Assembly: GCA_947086925.1 (NCBI GenBank)
Contig: CAMUAL010000015.1
Span: 1 to 44,979 of the forward strand
DNA from: an uncultured Clostridia bacterium
Lineage (GTDB): Bacteria > Bacillota > Clostridia > Christensenellales > Pumilibacteraceae
Direction: 5' to 3'
DNA length: 44,979 nucleotides
This document shows, piece after piece, positions 23,911 to 32,206 of the stretch (position 1 is the first letter of the stretch; each line of letters opens with the position of its first letter). Both the position numbers and the translations under genes were made by a program. The notes below the pieces were generated by a model. That model was not told the DNA's origin and did no database searches. It saw nothing but the letters and a program-made list of their open reading frames with translations.

Positions 23911-26661
23911 ATGAAAAAAATACGATTTTTGATATCGGCTTGCTTATCGGTTGCGGTTGCTTTAATACTTATCGGGTGCAATAAATCGCAACTCTCCGCT
24001 CCTCGGAATCTGAGTGTTACCGACAAAACGCTCAGTTGGAGCGCCGTGGAAAACGCGAGCGGGTATATTGTGGAAATAAACGACGAAAGTTATCAAATAC
24101 GCAAAACCTACTATTCGTTTGAAACCTTGTATCTTCCCGAGGGCGATTACGTTTTCAAAGTAAAAGCATACGGAAACGATTATTCCGACTCCGATTGGGC
24201 TACGGTTAAATACCATCAAGTTGCCGAAAGCGGATTGAGTTACAAACTTACCGATGACAAAAAAGGTTACATAGTGGCTGCCGTAGGCAGGGCAAAAAAC
24301 GATATTGTTATAGACGACACATACAACGGACTGCCGGTGGTGGGAATAGGTTATCGCGCGTTTAACGGTAACATTGATATTACAAGCATAGAACTCGGCA
24401 AAAATATCCGTTATATAGAAAGCCGCGCGTTTTTCGGTTGCAAAACGCTTACTTCGGTCACGTTTAACGACGGATTGGAAAGCATAGGCGAAATGGCGTT
24501 TCAAAGCTGTTCCGAATTGGAAAGCATAGAAATTCCCGACAGTGTGACCGAAATCGGGGATTACGCTTTTGCATACTGCCGAGGCTCTGCCGAATTGAAA
24601 TTGGGTTCTTCGGTTAAGACTATCGGCGACAGCGCGTTTATAACGAATATCTTGTTGGAAGAAGTTACTATTCCGTCGTCGGTCGAGCATATGGGAGCAG
24701 AGGCGTTTTCAAACTGCTCAAAATTGAAAACCGTGGTTTTCGAAGGCAAAATTTTGGAAGTATCCGAAAAGGCGTTTCTCGGCTGCACTTCGCTTGATAA
24801 CGTGGATTTCGGCGAATGCAAAATGCAGATAGGCGAATACATGTTTTACGGTTGCACTTCGCTTGCTTCGATAACTTTAAACAACAAAATCGAAAGAATA
24901 GGATCATATGCGTTTCAAGAATGTACCTCGCTTGAAAATGTTGTTTTGGGAGATGCCGTTACTTCGATAGGTCAAAGTGTTTTTTACGGCTCGGGTCTGT
25001 TCAATAACAGCAAGAGCGATATAGTTTTGGCAGACGATTGGATTGTAGGCGTAAAGAACAGCGCCGACGTGGCCGATGACGATTTTAGTGAAATACAAAA
25101 CCTTAATATTGTAGGCATTGCGGATTACTCTTTTAGGAATTGCACCGAAATATACAATTTGATTTCTCTTTTACCCGACAGTCTTAAATATATAGGGGCA
25201 AGTGCTTTTATCAGTTGCAAAAATCTTCAAACGATTGTTATAAGCGAAAACGTGACTCAAATAGGCGATTATGCGTTTATATATTGCGAAAGTTTGAACA
25301 GCGTTATAATGGAAAGCGATAAAATCGAGAGAATAGGAAAATATGCTTTTGCATATTCAGGACTGAATAATATCAATAAATTGCCCGAAAGTCTCAATCA
25401 AATAGGAACTTACGCATTTTACGAATCCGCCTATTGGAAAGAACAGTTTGACGGCGGTTTAATTATCGTAGATAAATGGGTGGTGGGGTGCAATCCCGCA
25501 ACAACCATGTCGGTCACAGTGCAGTCGGGCATAGTGGGCGTGGCGGATTATGCGTTTTCTTATTGTGAAGGGCTTAGGTCGGTAGAGTTGCCCGCTACGG
25601 TAAAATGCATAGGAGAAGGAGCTTTTTACGGTTGCGCCGGTAAGTACGACGGCGAGGAGACTTTGATACCTGTGTTTCGTGTTTCGATTCCCGACGGAAT
25701 AACAGAAATCAGACCGTATACTTTTTACGCCTCGGCACTTTCTGTGTGCGATTTGCCGTCCTCGGTTAAATCGATAGGGTATGCCGCGTTTGCGGGTACG
25801 ATGTTGGGATCGATGTATATTCCCGACAGCGTTACCGAAATAGATGCGTATGCGTTTTGGATGTGCGCACAGCTTCAAGTAGTAACACTTCCCGACAATC
25901 TGACTACTATAAAATCGAATGTATTTAACAGTTGCGAAAATTTGAAAGCAGTATCGATGCCCGATACGGTAACCGAGATATGCGACAACGCGTTTTTCAG
26001 ATGCGACAAGCTTTCGGATATAAATTTCGGTACCGGACTTAAACGTATAGGCGATTACGCATTTTACATGTGTTTGGCGTTCGAGAACATAGAATTGCCC
26101 GACAGCGTAACCGAAATCGGCGAGTACGCGTTTTACAAGTGCACCTCTTTGCAGTCGATTGATTTAAGCGGTTCGCTTAAAAGCATAGGCGACTACGCGT
26201 TTTACGGTTGTGCGAAACTTTCGAATATTGTGTTTCCGCAGTCGCTTGAAAGCATAGGCGAAAGTGCGTTCAGAACTTGTTTAAGTCTGAGCGGAATAAT
26301 TCTTAACGACAACATAATTTCAATAGGAGCGCATGCTTTCTACGGCAACAGAAATATAACTTTTTACTCCGAAGCGGGGAGTGCTCCCGAGAGTTGGGAT
26401 GATTTATGGAATTCCACGTATCGTCCCGTGGTATGGAATTGCACCTTTGACGAAACCAAAACATATGTTGTTTCGGTGGAAAAATCCGCAATATCGAATT
26501 ACAACGCAATTAACGGGATTTATAAGCCGCTTCGCGCAGGATACGAGTTTTCGGGTTGGGCTGCCGATGCCGACTCCGGCGTCGTTTTGTACGGTGCGGA
26601 AGAATTGTATTTGGCTTACGACGGAACCGTATTGTATGCGGTTTGGGAATCGAAATCTTAA
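23911..26661 (+). CDS. BspA-like LRR lipoprotein (916 aa) in the MoxR/VWA block
   Basis: I start at the second ATG (23911), which has CGGAGG five bases upstream; the earlier ATG at 23890 lacks such a site. The signal peptide ends ILIGC, a good lipobox with Cys23. A fibronectin-like unit follows (about 29-107, LSWSAVENASGYIVEI). BspA-type LRR_5 repeats run from about 140 to 845 in two runs separated by short non-repeat inserts. The C-terminus is an InlB B-repeat-like unit (YEFSGWAADADSG ... LYAVWE). The same three building blocks make the giant protein encoded at 5265, in a different order. It lies 17 bases after the double-VWA gene, so it is very probably on the same transcript; this position is the main link between the LRR proteins and the MoxR system. 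Confidence 0.9.
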   Translation: MKKIRFLISACLSVAVALILIGCNKSQLSAPRNLSVTDKTLSWSAVENASGYIVEINDESYQIRKTYYSFETLYLPEGDYVFKVKAYGNDYSDSDWATVKYHQVAESGLSYKLTDDKKGYIVAAVGRAKNDIVIDDTYNGLPVVGIGYRAFNGNIDITSIELGKNIRYIESRAFFGCKTLTSVTFNDGLESIGEMAFQSCSELESIEIPDSVTEIGDYAFAYCRGSAELKLGSSVKTIGDSAFITNILLEEVTIPSSVEHMGAEAFSNCSKLKTVVFEGKILEVSEKAFLGCTSLDNVDFGECKMQIGEYMFYGCTSLASITLNNKIERIGSYAFQECTSLENVVLGDAVTSIGQSVFYGSGLFNNSKSDIVLADDWIVGVKNSADVADDDFSEIQNLNIVGIADYSFRNCTEIYNLISLLPDSLKYIGASAFISCKNLQTIVISENVTQIGDYAFIYCESLNSVIMESDKIERIGKYAFAYSGLNNINKLPESLNQIGTYAFYESAYWKEQFDGGLIIVDKWVVGCNPATTMSVTVQSGIVGVADYAFSYCEGLRSVELPATVKCIGEGAFYGCAGKYDGEETLIPVFRVSIPDGITEIRPYTFYASALSVCDLPSSVKSIGYAAFAGTMLGSMYIPDSVTEIDAYAFWMCAQLQVVTLPDNLTTIKSNVFNSCENLKAVSMPDTVTEICDNAFFRCDKLSDINFGTGLKRIGDYAFYMCLAFENIELPDSVTEIGEYAFYKCTSLQSIDLSGSLKSIGDYAFYGCAKLSNIVFPQSLESIGESAFRTCLSLSGIILNDNIISIGAHAFYGNRNITFYSEAGSAPESWDDLWNSTYRPVVWNCTFDETKTYVVSVEKSAISNYNAINGIYKPLRAGYEFSGWAADADSGVVLYGAEELYLAYDGTVLYAVWESKS

Positions 26662-26669
26662 TGTAACAT

Positions 26670-26686
26670 TACCGTAAAAAACGGTA
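26670..26686 (+). other. Small hairpin between the LRR lipoprotein and the next gene
   Basis: TACCGT (26670-26675) and ACGGTA (26681-26686) with an AAAAA loop. It lacks a T-run and is too weak for a terminator, so transcription probably continues into the gene at 26719. Confidence 0.35.
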
Positions 26687-26718
26687 TGAAAATAAAGTAA
26701 TTTATAGGGAACGGAATT

Positions 26719-29700
26719 ATGAAAAAAGTTATCAGAGTTGTTTTAATTATTTTGACGTTCTTGACTGCGGCAGTTTGCATGACGGCGTGTTCGTCGGTTG
26801 ATTCGATTTCGATAGAAGACGCCGATATGCCTAAACTGATTTACGTTCAAGGTCAGGAACTTGATTTAAGCGGAGGCAGTCTGACGGTAGTAACAGGCGG
26901 TAAAACCGAGAAAATCGGTTTGACTGCATCCGGAGTAAGTGTTTCGGGTTACGACAAAAACAAGTCGGGCGAACAGACCGTTACCGTTACTTACAAGAGA
27001 AAAACAACCGAGTTTACCGTAAGCGTAATTGCACAGTTGGCAGCCGAGAGTTATCAAGCCGATTATTTTGTAGGCGAAGAATTTAATTACAATCGCGGCA
27101 GACTCAGGGTTGCTCGCGATGACGGCACGTTGTTTATGGTATCTATGAGCGACTCCGAGGTTTCGGTTACGGGCTTCGATTCGTCGAAGGCGGGTACCGT
27201 TACGCTTACTGCGGAGTATCTCGGCAAGACAGGCAGTTTTAACGTAAAAGTGCATGAAATCGGGTCGCTCGGTATAACCGCCCCTTCAAAAAAAGCATAT
27301 TACAGCCATGAAGTAAAAGGGCTGATTCTTGACGGCGGTTTTATTACGCTTCGTTCTCCCGACGGAACGTATTCGAGCAATATCAATTTGTCCGATTTGC
27401 CCGCAAGCAGTTTTACGGGATTCAATCTTTCGGCAGCGACCGAAAACAATATGACTAAGCCGCTCACTCAGACCGTTACCGTAAATTACGCAGACAAAGA
27501 GTGTAAGTTCGATATAAATATCAAATACAGCGACGTAAGCTATATCAAAAATAAGGCGACGCAGTATACAAATTTGGATTGGTCGGGCAATTTTCCCGCA
27601 ATAGGCGATGAGCAAGGCAAATTGGCGTTTAATATCGCGGAAAAGTACGTTGCGCTTTCGGCAAGCGACAAAGAATTTATCACTTCCGACGAAATAGACG
27701 CGGTAGTGCGTGCGGCGGCGGTTTACGGCTTGCAAGCATGGAACGACGCAGCTGCCGAATATTCCGACGTATTTACGTTTACAAGTAGCGGAAATATCAA
27801 CTTGGTTGCCAAAACGCCGGAAGCTACAAGAATCGCTTATAATAAGCTTAGCGCCGCCGACGAGCCTATAATATCTCTCGGCAAAATACTTCCCGAAATT
27901 GCAAAAAACTTTTCCTCCGTTAAGCTCGGCAATACAACCGTAGCGAGTTATCTCGGCGGAGTATATTCGGATGGGTTTGACAGTGTAATAGCCGCGTTTG
28001 ACTACATGTTAAAGTTACACGACAAAATGGCTACATATGTGGAGAACGGTTGGAAGGATGACGATATTAAGGGCGTAATCGACTATATGATAGTTTACAA
28101 ACACGTCGCGGCGTCCGATGCCGTAATTTACGAAATCGTGGCGGAAAAATGGAACGGCGTGAGCGGTTTCTTCGATATGCTGCTTAACTATTGCTACAAT
28201 AAAGACGACGCCGACACGATGAACGAGATTAAAGGGGTTTATCTTCCGGGTAAGGTTGGCGAGCTTTATACCAACATAGTAAATGCGGGCGTTGAAAGTG
28301 TGCTTATGTCTCATCGCATGGAATACGACGCCACTTCGTTTTTGATTTATTACAATCGCGCGGTTAATCTTGCAAACGAGTTGCGCGCTCTACCCAACGA
28401 TAATATACAAAAATGGCTGTTTGACAATCTCGATTACAACGGTAATACTTTGGTTGCATTGCTTAACAGTTGGACGATGAGCGCGTACGGCTATTTTAAA
28501 ATCTGCGGAAACGCTTTGTTCGTAAGCGAAGTTTATGATTTTCTTACCGAGTATCTGACCGTAATAGAAGACTACCTTGCATACTCCGAAAACAATTCTT
28601 CGCGGTATTGGAGCGTACAAGAAAACGCACAAAAAATAATCAACCTGTGGGAATCTTTTACAAATCTCGCGCCGACACGGCAAATGGAATTTCTCGGAGT
28701 GATTAACACCTACTATTCCGACTACGGAACACCCAAGTATGCTTTGAATTTTTCGGGTGGTAACGCTTACACTCAGTTTGTGTACCTCGTTGCAAACTGC
28801 TACTATTCCGTTATCGGTGATAATGATGCGTTCGACGTATTTTCCGACATAATGCTTGCAACCGAACAGTTTGCTCGCATGAACATGGATAGTGACGGCA
28901 AAACGGTTATGGCGACGGCTATGAACTCGCTCGAAAGTAAAATAAACGCTCTTACGGGTGGTGACCTTACAAAGTATAACAGCTACGTTAAGTCGGCTTA
29001 CGAGTTGCTGAAAAACCGCTACGAGTGCAGTACGAAAACCCAACCTACTTCTTTGGGCGAATGGCAGGAAACTTTCGATGCTCTTGCCAATGCCATTGCG
29101 AGAGCGCAGTTTGCATACAGAATAATCAATCAAGCCGCTCCGCATAATTATACTTATTATGCCGCATTTTTCTCGGCTTACGAAACGGCAGCATCCCTTT
29201 CGAAACTTATACTAAACAGCAATAATGAAGCGATAATAAACGCATATTATTACGAGCTTTACACAATAAATATGCTCGGGTACGAAAATGCCGCAACGGT
29301 AGAATGGACGCTCGATTACGGATTGTGGGCGGTGCGCACGATATATGCTTCCTATCAGCGCAATATGAATATCACCGTCGGCTCGTCGGGGTTACGTTTG
29401 ATTTATCTGTATGACGCCGCCATGAGCGATATTTTGCGCAAGGCCGACCCCGTTATGTGGTGGTTTGTATATAGTAATTTCAAAAACATGCCCGAGGTAA
29501 TCGTAGATAATAGCTTGCTCATTGAAGCAATGACGGCATATCGTAATCTCGAACCGATACAAAAGAGTCTGTTTTCGGCACTTGAAGCAGGTAACAATCT
29601 CTATTACAACGGCATATTGGTAGCTTGTTCTAAGAGTCTTTCCAAGAGTTCTATGCCTGTTGCCGAACAACTTTTGGTTGCCGAGTTGTATTATACTATG

Positions 29701-29928
29701 TATCAGCGTTCGCCCGACGGAAGCGACAATCAGGGAGTAAGCTATCTTTCCAAATTCATTGCCGAGGCGGAAAAATTGAAAGAGGATTATGAAGCGCTCG
29801 AAGCTTCCGAAAAAACGCTGTTCGATAACATTTTTAAAGACGCCTACGACTATTATGTCGCAGAAAGCGAGCGGTTGTCTGCCGATAACGCCGGAAGCGG
29901 CGAATCATCGCCCGAACTTGCCGCTTAA
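26719..29928 (+). CDS. Large lipoprotein with Ig-like domains and a long helical region (1069 aa)
   Basis: The signal peptide ends VCMTAC, so Cys24 is a likely lipidation site. Three related units of about 75 residues follow (about 30-275). Each starts with a phrase like YVQGQELDLSGGSLTV and ends QTVTVTYKRKTTEFTVSV; this is the pattern of bacterial Ig-like Big_3 domains. The remaining 780 residues are predominantly helical, Tyr- and Asn-rich, with no repeat or motif I can name, and end in an acidic tail without a membrane anchor or sorting signal. A weak ribosome binding site (GGAACGGA) precedes the ATG. It is the last gene before the strong terminator at 29953-29985 and probably belongs to the MoxR/VWA transcript. 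Function unknown; an exported structural or binding protein is likely. Confidence 0.75.
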   Translation: MKKVIRVVLIILTFLTAAVCMTACSSVDSISIEDADMPKLIYVQGQELDLSGGSLTVVTGGKTEKIGLTASGVSVSGYDKNKSGEQTVTVTYKRKTTEFTVSVIAQLAAESYQADYFVGEEFNYNRGRLRVARDDGTLFMVSMSDSEVSVTGFDSSKAGTVTLTAEYLGKTGSFNVKVHEIGSLGITAPSKKAYYSHEVKGLILDGGFITLRSPDGTYSSNINLSDLPASSFTGFNLSAATENNMTKPLTQTVTVNYADKECKFDINIKYSDVSYIKNKATQYTNLDWSGNFPAIGDEQGKLAFNIAEKYVALSASDKEFITSDEIDAVVRAAAVYGLQAWNDAAAEYSDVFTFTSSGNINLVAKTPEATRIAYNKLSAADEPIISLGKILPEIAKNFSSVKLGNTTVASYLGGVYSDGFDSVIAAFDYMLKLHDKMATYVENGWKDDDIKGVIDYMIVYKHVAASDAVIYEIVAEKWNGVSGFFDMLLNYCYNKDDADTMNEIKGVYLPGKVGELYTNIVNAGVESVLMSHRMEYDATSFLIYYNRAVNLANELRALPNDNIQKWLFDNLDYNGNTLVALLNSWTMSAYGYFKICGNALFVSEVYDFLTEYLTVIEDYLAYSENNSSRYWSVQENAQKIINLWESFTNLAPTRQMEFLGVINTYYSDYGTPKYALNFSGGNAYTQFVYLVANCYYSVIGDNDAFDVFSDIMLATEQFARMNMDSDGKTVMATAMNSLESKINALTGGDLTKYNSYVKSAYELLKNRYECSTKTQPTSLGEWQETFDALANAIARAQFAYRIINQAAPHNYTYYAAFFSAYETAASLSKLILNSNNEAIINAYYYELYTINMLGYENAATVEWTLDYGLWAVRTIYASYQRNMNITVGSSGLRLIYLYDAAMSDILRKADPVMWWFVYSNFKNMPEVIVDNSLLIEAMTAYRNLEPIQKSLFSALEAGNNLYYNGILVACSKSLSKSSMPVAEQLLVAELYYTMYQRSPDGSDNQGVSYLSKFIAEAEKLKEDYEALEASEKTLFDNIFKDAYDYYVAESERLSADNAGSGESSPELAA

Positions 29929-29952
29929 TACGATTTATAACTGCGTTTTTAT

Positions 29953-29985
29953 AAAAAATCCACCGACCGAGTCGGTGGATTTTTT
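29953..29985. terminator. Strong bidirectional terminator between convergent genes
   Basis: AAAAAATCCACCGAC and GTCGGTGGATTTTTT are perfect complements around CGA. The runs of A and T on both sides make it functional in either direction; it ends the rightward block and the leftward DUF6062 gene. Confidence 0.9.
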
Positions 29986-30006
29986 GATGTGTCGGTTAAT
30001 AATTAT

Positions 30007-30681
30007 TTATATTATCCGTCCTTTTAACTTTCGGATAGTGTCGGGTATGGTATCGGGGTCGGGGCGTACCGCACTGCCTGCGTTGCGATAGTCGAACATT
30101 TGCGCAAATCGGTCGAGGTCGTGTACGGTTCTGTCGAGTGATTTGTTTTGCAGATACACAAGCTCGTGCAGGTAAATCTCCGTTAATTTTCCCGCTTTGT
30201 TGCTTTCGGCTAAAAGCAAGGTGTAGTGCGGCATGCAAAAACCGTTGCTTTTTTGAAATACCTGTCTGAATTCGGGCTCGCATGCAAACATTTGCGCAAC
30301 GGTGTAGGCGTAGCGCGTCATGTTTTCGTCGGCGGTTCGGCAAATAACGCATGTATCCATTGTTTTATTCAGTTTTTCCGCTTGCTTAACCGCTTGTTTG
30401 TGCGTTTTAACGGGTGTAATGTTGCCGCGCACGGTTGCAATGCGTGTTGCAAGTTGAAGCGAAAGCCCGAGTTTATTCTTGCCTGCAAACAGCTTACTAA
30501 GGTGCTTTGCGCAAAAGCCGTACTTATTCACTTCTACGCGGTAGTCGGGTTCCATGACCGCCTCGTTCAGATATTGTTCTACAAGCCGCGATTCGGTTTT
30601 TTCGTAGATTGCGCAAAGCGGGCAATCGCAGTCGCTTTTAAATGCTTCCCAAATGGGGTCTGTCTGTATATGATATTGCAT
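30007..30681 (-). CDS. DUF6062-family protein
   Basis: 224 residues, soluble, no signal peptide. Two similar metal-binding halves are visible: CPLC (Cys20, Cys23) with GFCAKH (Cys57, His60), then CVIC (Cys111, Cys114) with GFCMPH (Cys149, His152). The pattern C-x2-C...GFC-x2-H, twice, is that of DUF6062, a family common in anaerobic Clostridia and of unknown role; two zinc or iron sites are expected. The ATG at 30681 has GGAG seven bases upstream. It is divergent from the gene at 30749 (67 bases between starts) and convergent with the gene ending at 29928, so it is a single-gene transcript. I am fairly sure of the family from the paired motifs. Confidence 0.75.
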   Translation of the reverse strand: MQYHIQTDPIWEAFKSDCDCPLCAIYEKTESRLVEQYLNEAVMEPDYRVEVNKYGFCAKHLSKLFAGKNKLGLSLQLATRIATVRGNITPVKTHKQAVKQAEKLNKTMDTCVICRTADENMTRYAYTVAQMFACEPEFRQVFQKSNGFCMPHYTLLLAESNKAGKLTEIYLHELVYLQNKSLDRTVHDLDRFAQMFDYRNAGSAVRPDPDTIPDTIRKLKGRII

Positions 30682-30748
30682 ATTTTAACTCCGCACGGAA
30701 TATTTTTATTGTAACAACATAACTAAGTATAACATAAAGGAAACGATT

Positions 30749-31504
30749 ATGCAACAGAGCGAGCCGTATGTTATAAGTAAAAAACGGACAGTGCGCTATG
30801 TTTATAAGGGCAGAATAATCGCATTTATTATAGCGGTGTGCGCACTTATTATAGCAGGCGCGGTTTGGTTTTCGCGCACGGCGGGCAAACTCATAACCGA
30901 TTCGCATGAGTTCGGTTTTGTTTGCATGGGCAGATATACCGCGCTCGACGCGGCTTCGTCACGCGCCGACGAAGTAATTAAGTCCGGCGGTGCGGGGTAT
31001 CTTTACGGCACCGAAGAATACTTGGTTATGGCGTCGTGCTACAATAACATTACCGACGCCGACAGCGTAACAAACAGACTTATCTCTGGTGGCGAGAGCG
31101 CCACTGTGTACGCGCTTAAAAGTCCGGCAATAAAAATTAACAAGCCAAAAGAAAACGCAAGCGCAGTCAAAAAACTTCTCGTGCGTCCGTATGAGCTGTT
31201 CGACGAGCTGTACGGCATTTCGGTTAAGTGCGACACCGGCGAAATTACCGAGTCGGCGGCAAAGTACGCCGCTCTTAAAATGAGCGTGACGTGCGCGGGC
31301 TATGCCGAGCAATGCGACGCGCTTTTAAGTAACGATACGGGTGTGTATTTGAAGTCGCTGTATTCGGCAATGTCGCAAATTCTCGATAATCTTTCAAGTG
31401 CGAGCGAGAACGTATCGCAACGGATAAAATACGCATTGTGCGAAACCGCCGAAATAATTTGCCGACTTACAAACGAGTTTGCGAATAAATCGAAAAATTT
31501 GTAG
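30749..31504 (+). CDS. Single-pass membrane protein with SPOR-like region (251 aa)
   Basis: A short basic cytoplasmic N-terminus (YVISKKRTVRYVYKGR) precedes one membrane helix (about 24-43). The outer part begins with a segment of about 75 residues (55-128). It has the SPOR pattern: an aromatic strand FGFVCMGRYTALDAASSRADEVIKSGG, then AGYLYGTEEYLVMASCYNNITDADSVTNRL. SPOR domains bind denuded peptidoglycan glycan at division or sporulation septa, so a cell-envelope role is possible. The C-terminal 110 residues are helical, with no known family. AAAGGAAAC precedes the ATG. There is no obvious operon partner; the hydrogenase operon downstream has its own promoter. Confidence 0.6.
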   Translation: MQQSEPYVISKKRTVRYVYKGRIIAFIIAVCALIIAGAVWFSRTAGKLITDSHEFGFVCMGRYTALDAASSRADEVIKSGGAGYLYGTEEYLVMASCYNNITDADSVTNRLISGGESATVYALKSPAIKINKPKENASAVKKLLVRPYELFDELYGISVKCDTGEITESAAKYAALKMSVTCAGYAEQCDALLSNDTGVYLKSLYSAMSQILDNLSSASENVSQRIKYALCETAEIICRLTNEFANKSKNL

Positions 31505-31512
31505 AAAAGTAC

Positions 31513-31541
31513 TTGAAAAATAGCGATATTTATGTTATTCT
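31513..31541 (+). promoter_or_regulatory. Promoter of the hydrogenase operon
   Basis: TTGAAA (31513-31518), 17-base spacer, TATTCT (31536-31541). It gives a leader of about 150 bases with two hairpins (31587-31608 and 31626-31648) ahead of the nuoE-like gene. Confidence 0.5.
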
Positions 31542-31586
31542 GTTACTAATGTGCATATAAAGCAAATAAAAGCTTATTCGGCACAT

Positions 31587-31608
31587 ATAAAACAATACGT
31601 TGTTTTAT
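31587..31608 (+). other. Inverted repeat in the hydrogenase leader
   Basis: ATAAAACAA (31587-31595) and TTGTTTTAT (31600-31608) are perfect complements around TACG. It is AT-rich and lies just before the terminator-like hairpin; it could be part of an alternative leader fold or a binding site. Confidence 0.4.
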
Positions 31609-31625
31609 TAAATGTGATGAGGTAA

Positions 31626-31648
31626 GGCGTCGTCACACGCCCTTTTTT
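31626..31648 (+). promoter_or_regulatory. Terminator-like hairpin in the hydrogenase leader
   Basis: GGCGT (31626-31630) pairs with ACGCC (31637-31641) around CGTCAC, and a run of six T follows. It lies between the promoter and the first gene and shares the GGCGT...ACGCC-T6 core with the hairpins at 5182 and 15722. Confidence 0.5.
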
Positions 31649-31701
31649 ATGTAAGGGCAATCCGATAAAAGTAAAAGCAAATTTTAACAGGAGAATAGGG
31701 T

Positions 31702-32184
31702 ATGAGTAACAATTCGGTGGGAACCCCCGAACAGGACAAAGCGTTTGAACAGGTTTTGCATGAACTCGAAAACGTCCCGGGTCCGCTTATGAAATCGTTG
31801 CAAAAGGCGCAGGAAATTTACGGTTATTTGCCCATAGAGGTGCAAGAGCGTATAGCCGAAAAATTCGATGTGCCGCTTGAAGAGATTTACGGCATAGCGA
31901 CTTTTTATTCGCAGTTCAACTTGAATCCAAAAGGCAAGTACACGATAGGCATATGTTTGGGCACGGCATGCTACGTAAAGGGTAGCGGCGACGTTCTTAA
32001 TAAGTTTAAGGACAAGCTCGGCATAGAGCCCGGGCAAACGACGCCCGACCGCAAATTTACTTTGGACGCAACGCGTTGCATAGGTTGTTGCGGACTTGCG
32101 CCGGTGCTCACTGTAAACGAAGAAGTGTACGGTAAAGTCACGGTTGACGACGTAGACAAAATTTTGGCAAAGTATAACGATTGA
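31702..32184 (+). CDS. hydC: NuoE-like [2Fe-2S] subunit of the trimeric [FeFe]-hydrogenase (HydC-type)
   Basis: 160 residues, the usual length. The thioredoxin-like [2Fe-2S] domain has CLGTAC (Cys85, Cys90) and CIGCCG (Cys126, Cys130), the ligand set of 24-kDa NADH dehydrogenase subunits. In HydABC enzymes this small subunit relays electrons between the flavin subunit and the hydrogenase subunit. The start follows AGGAG. It is 22 bases ahead of the NuoF-like gene, and the order NuoE-NuoF-HydA matches electron-bifurcating hydrogenases of Clostridia. The leader hairpin at 31626-31648 suggests the operon is controlled by early termination. Confidence 0.92.
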   Translation: MSNNSVGTPEQDKAFEQVLHELENVPGPLMKSLQKAQEIYGYLPIEVQERIAEKFDVPLEEIYGIATFYSQFNLNPKGKYTIGICLGTACYVKGSGDVLNKFKDKLGIEPGQTTPDRKFTLDATRCIGCCGLAPVLTVNEEVYGKVTVDDVDKILAKYND

Positions 32185-32206
32185 TGCGAAGGAATGGGAA
32201 GGTATT

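Noticed and set aside
30682..30748. Divergent promoters between the DUF6062 and SPOR-like genes
   Set aside because: AT-rich sequence is present but no pair of -35 and -10 boxes with proper spacing stood out on either strand.
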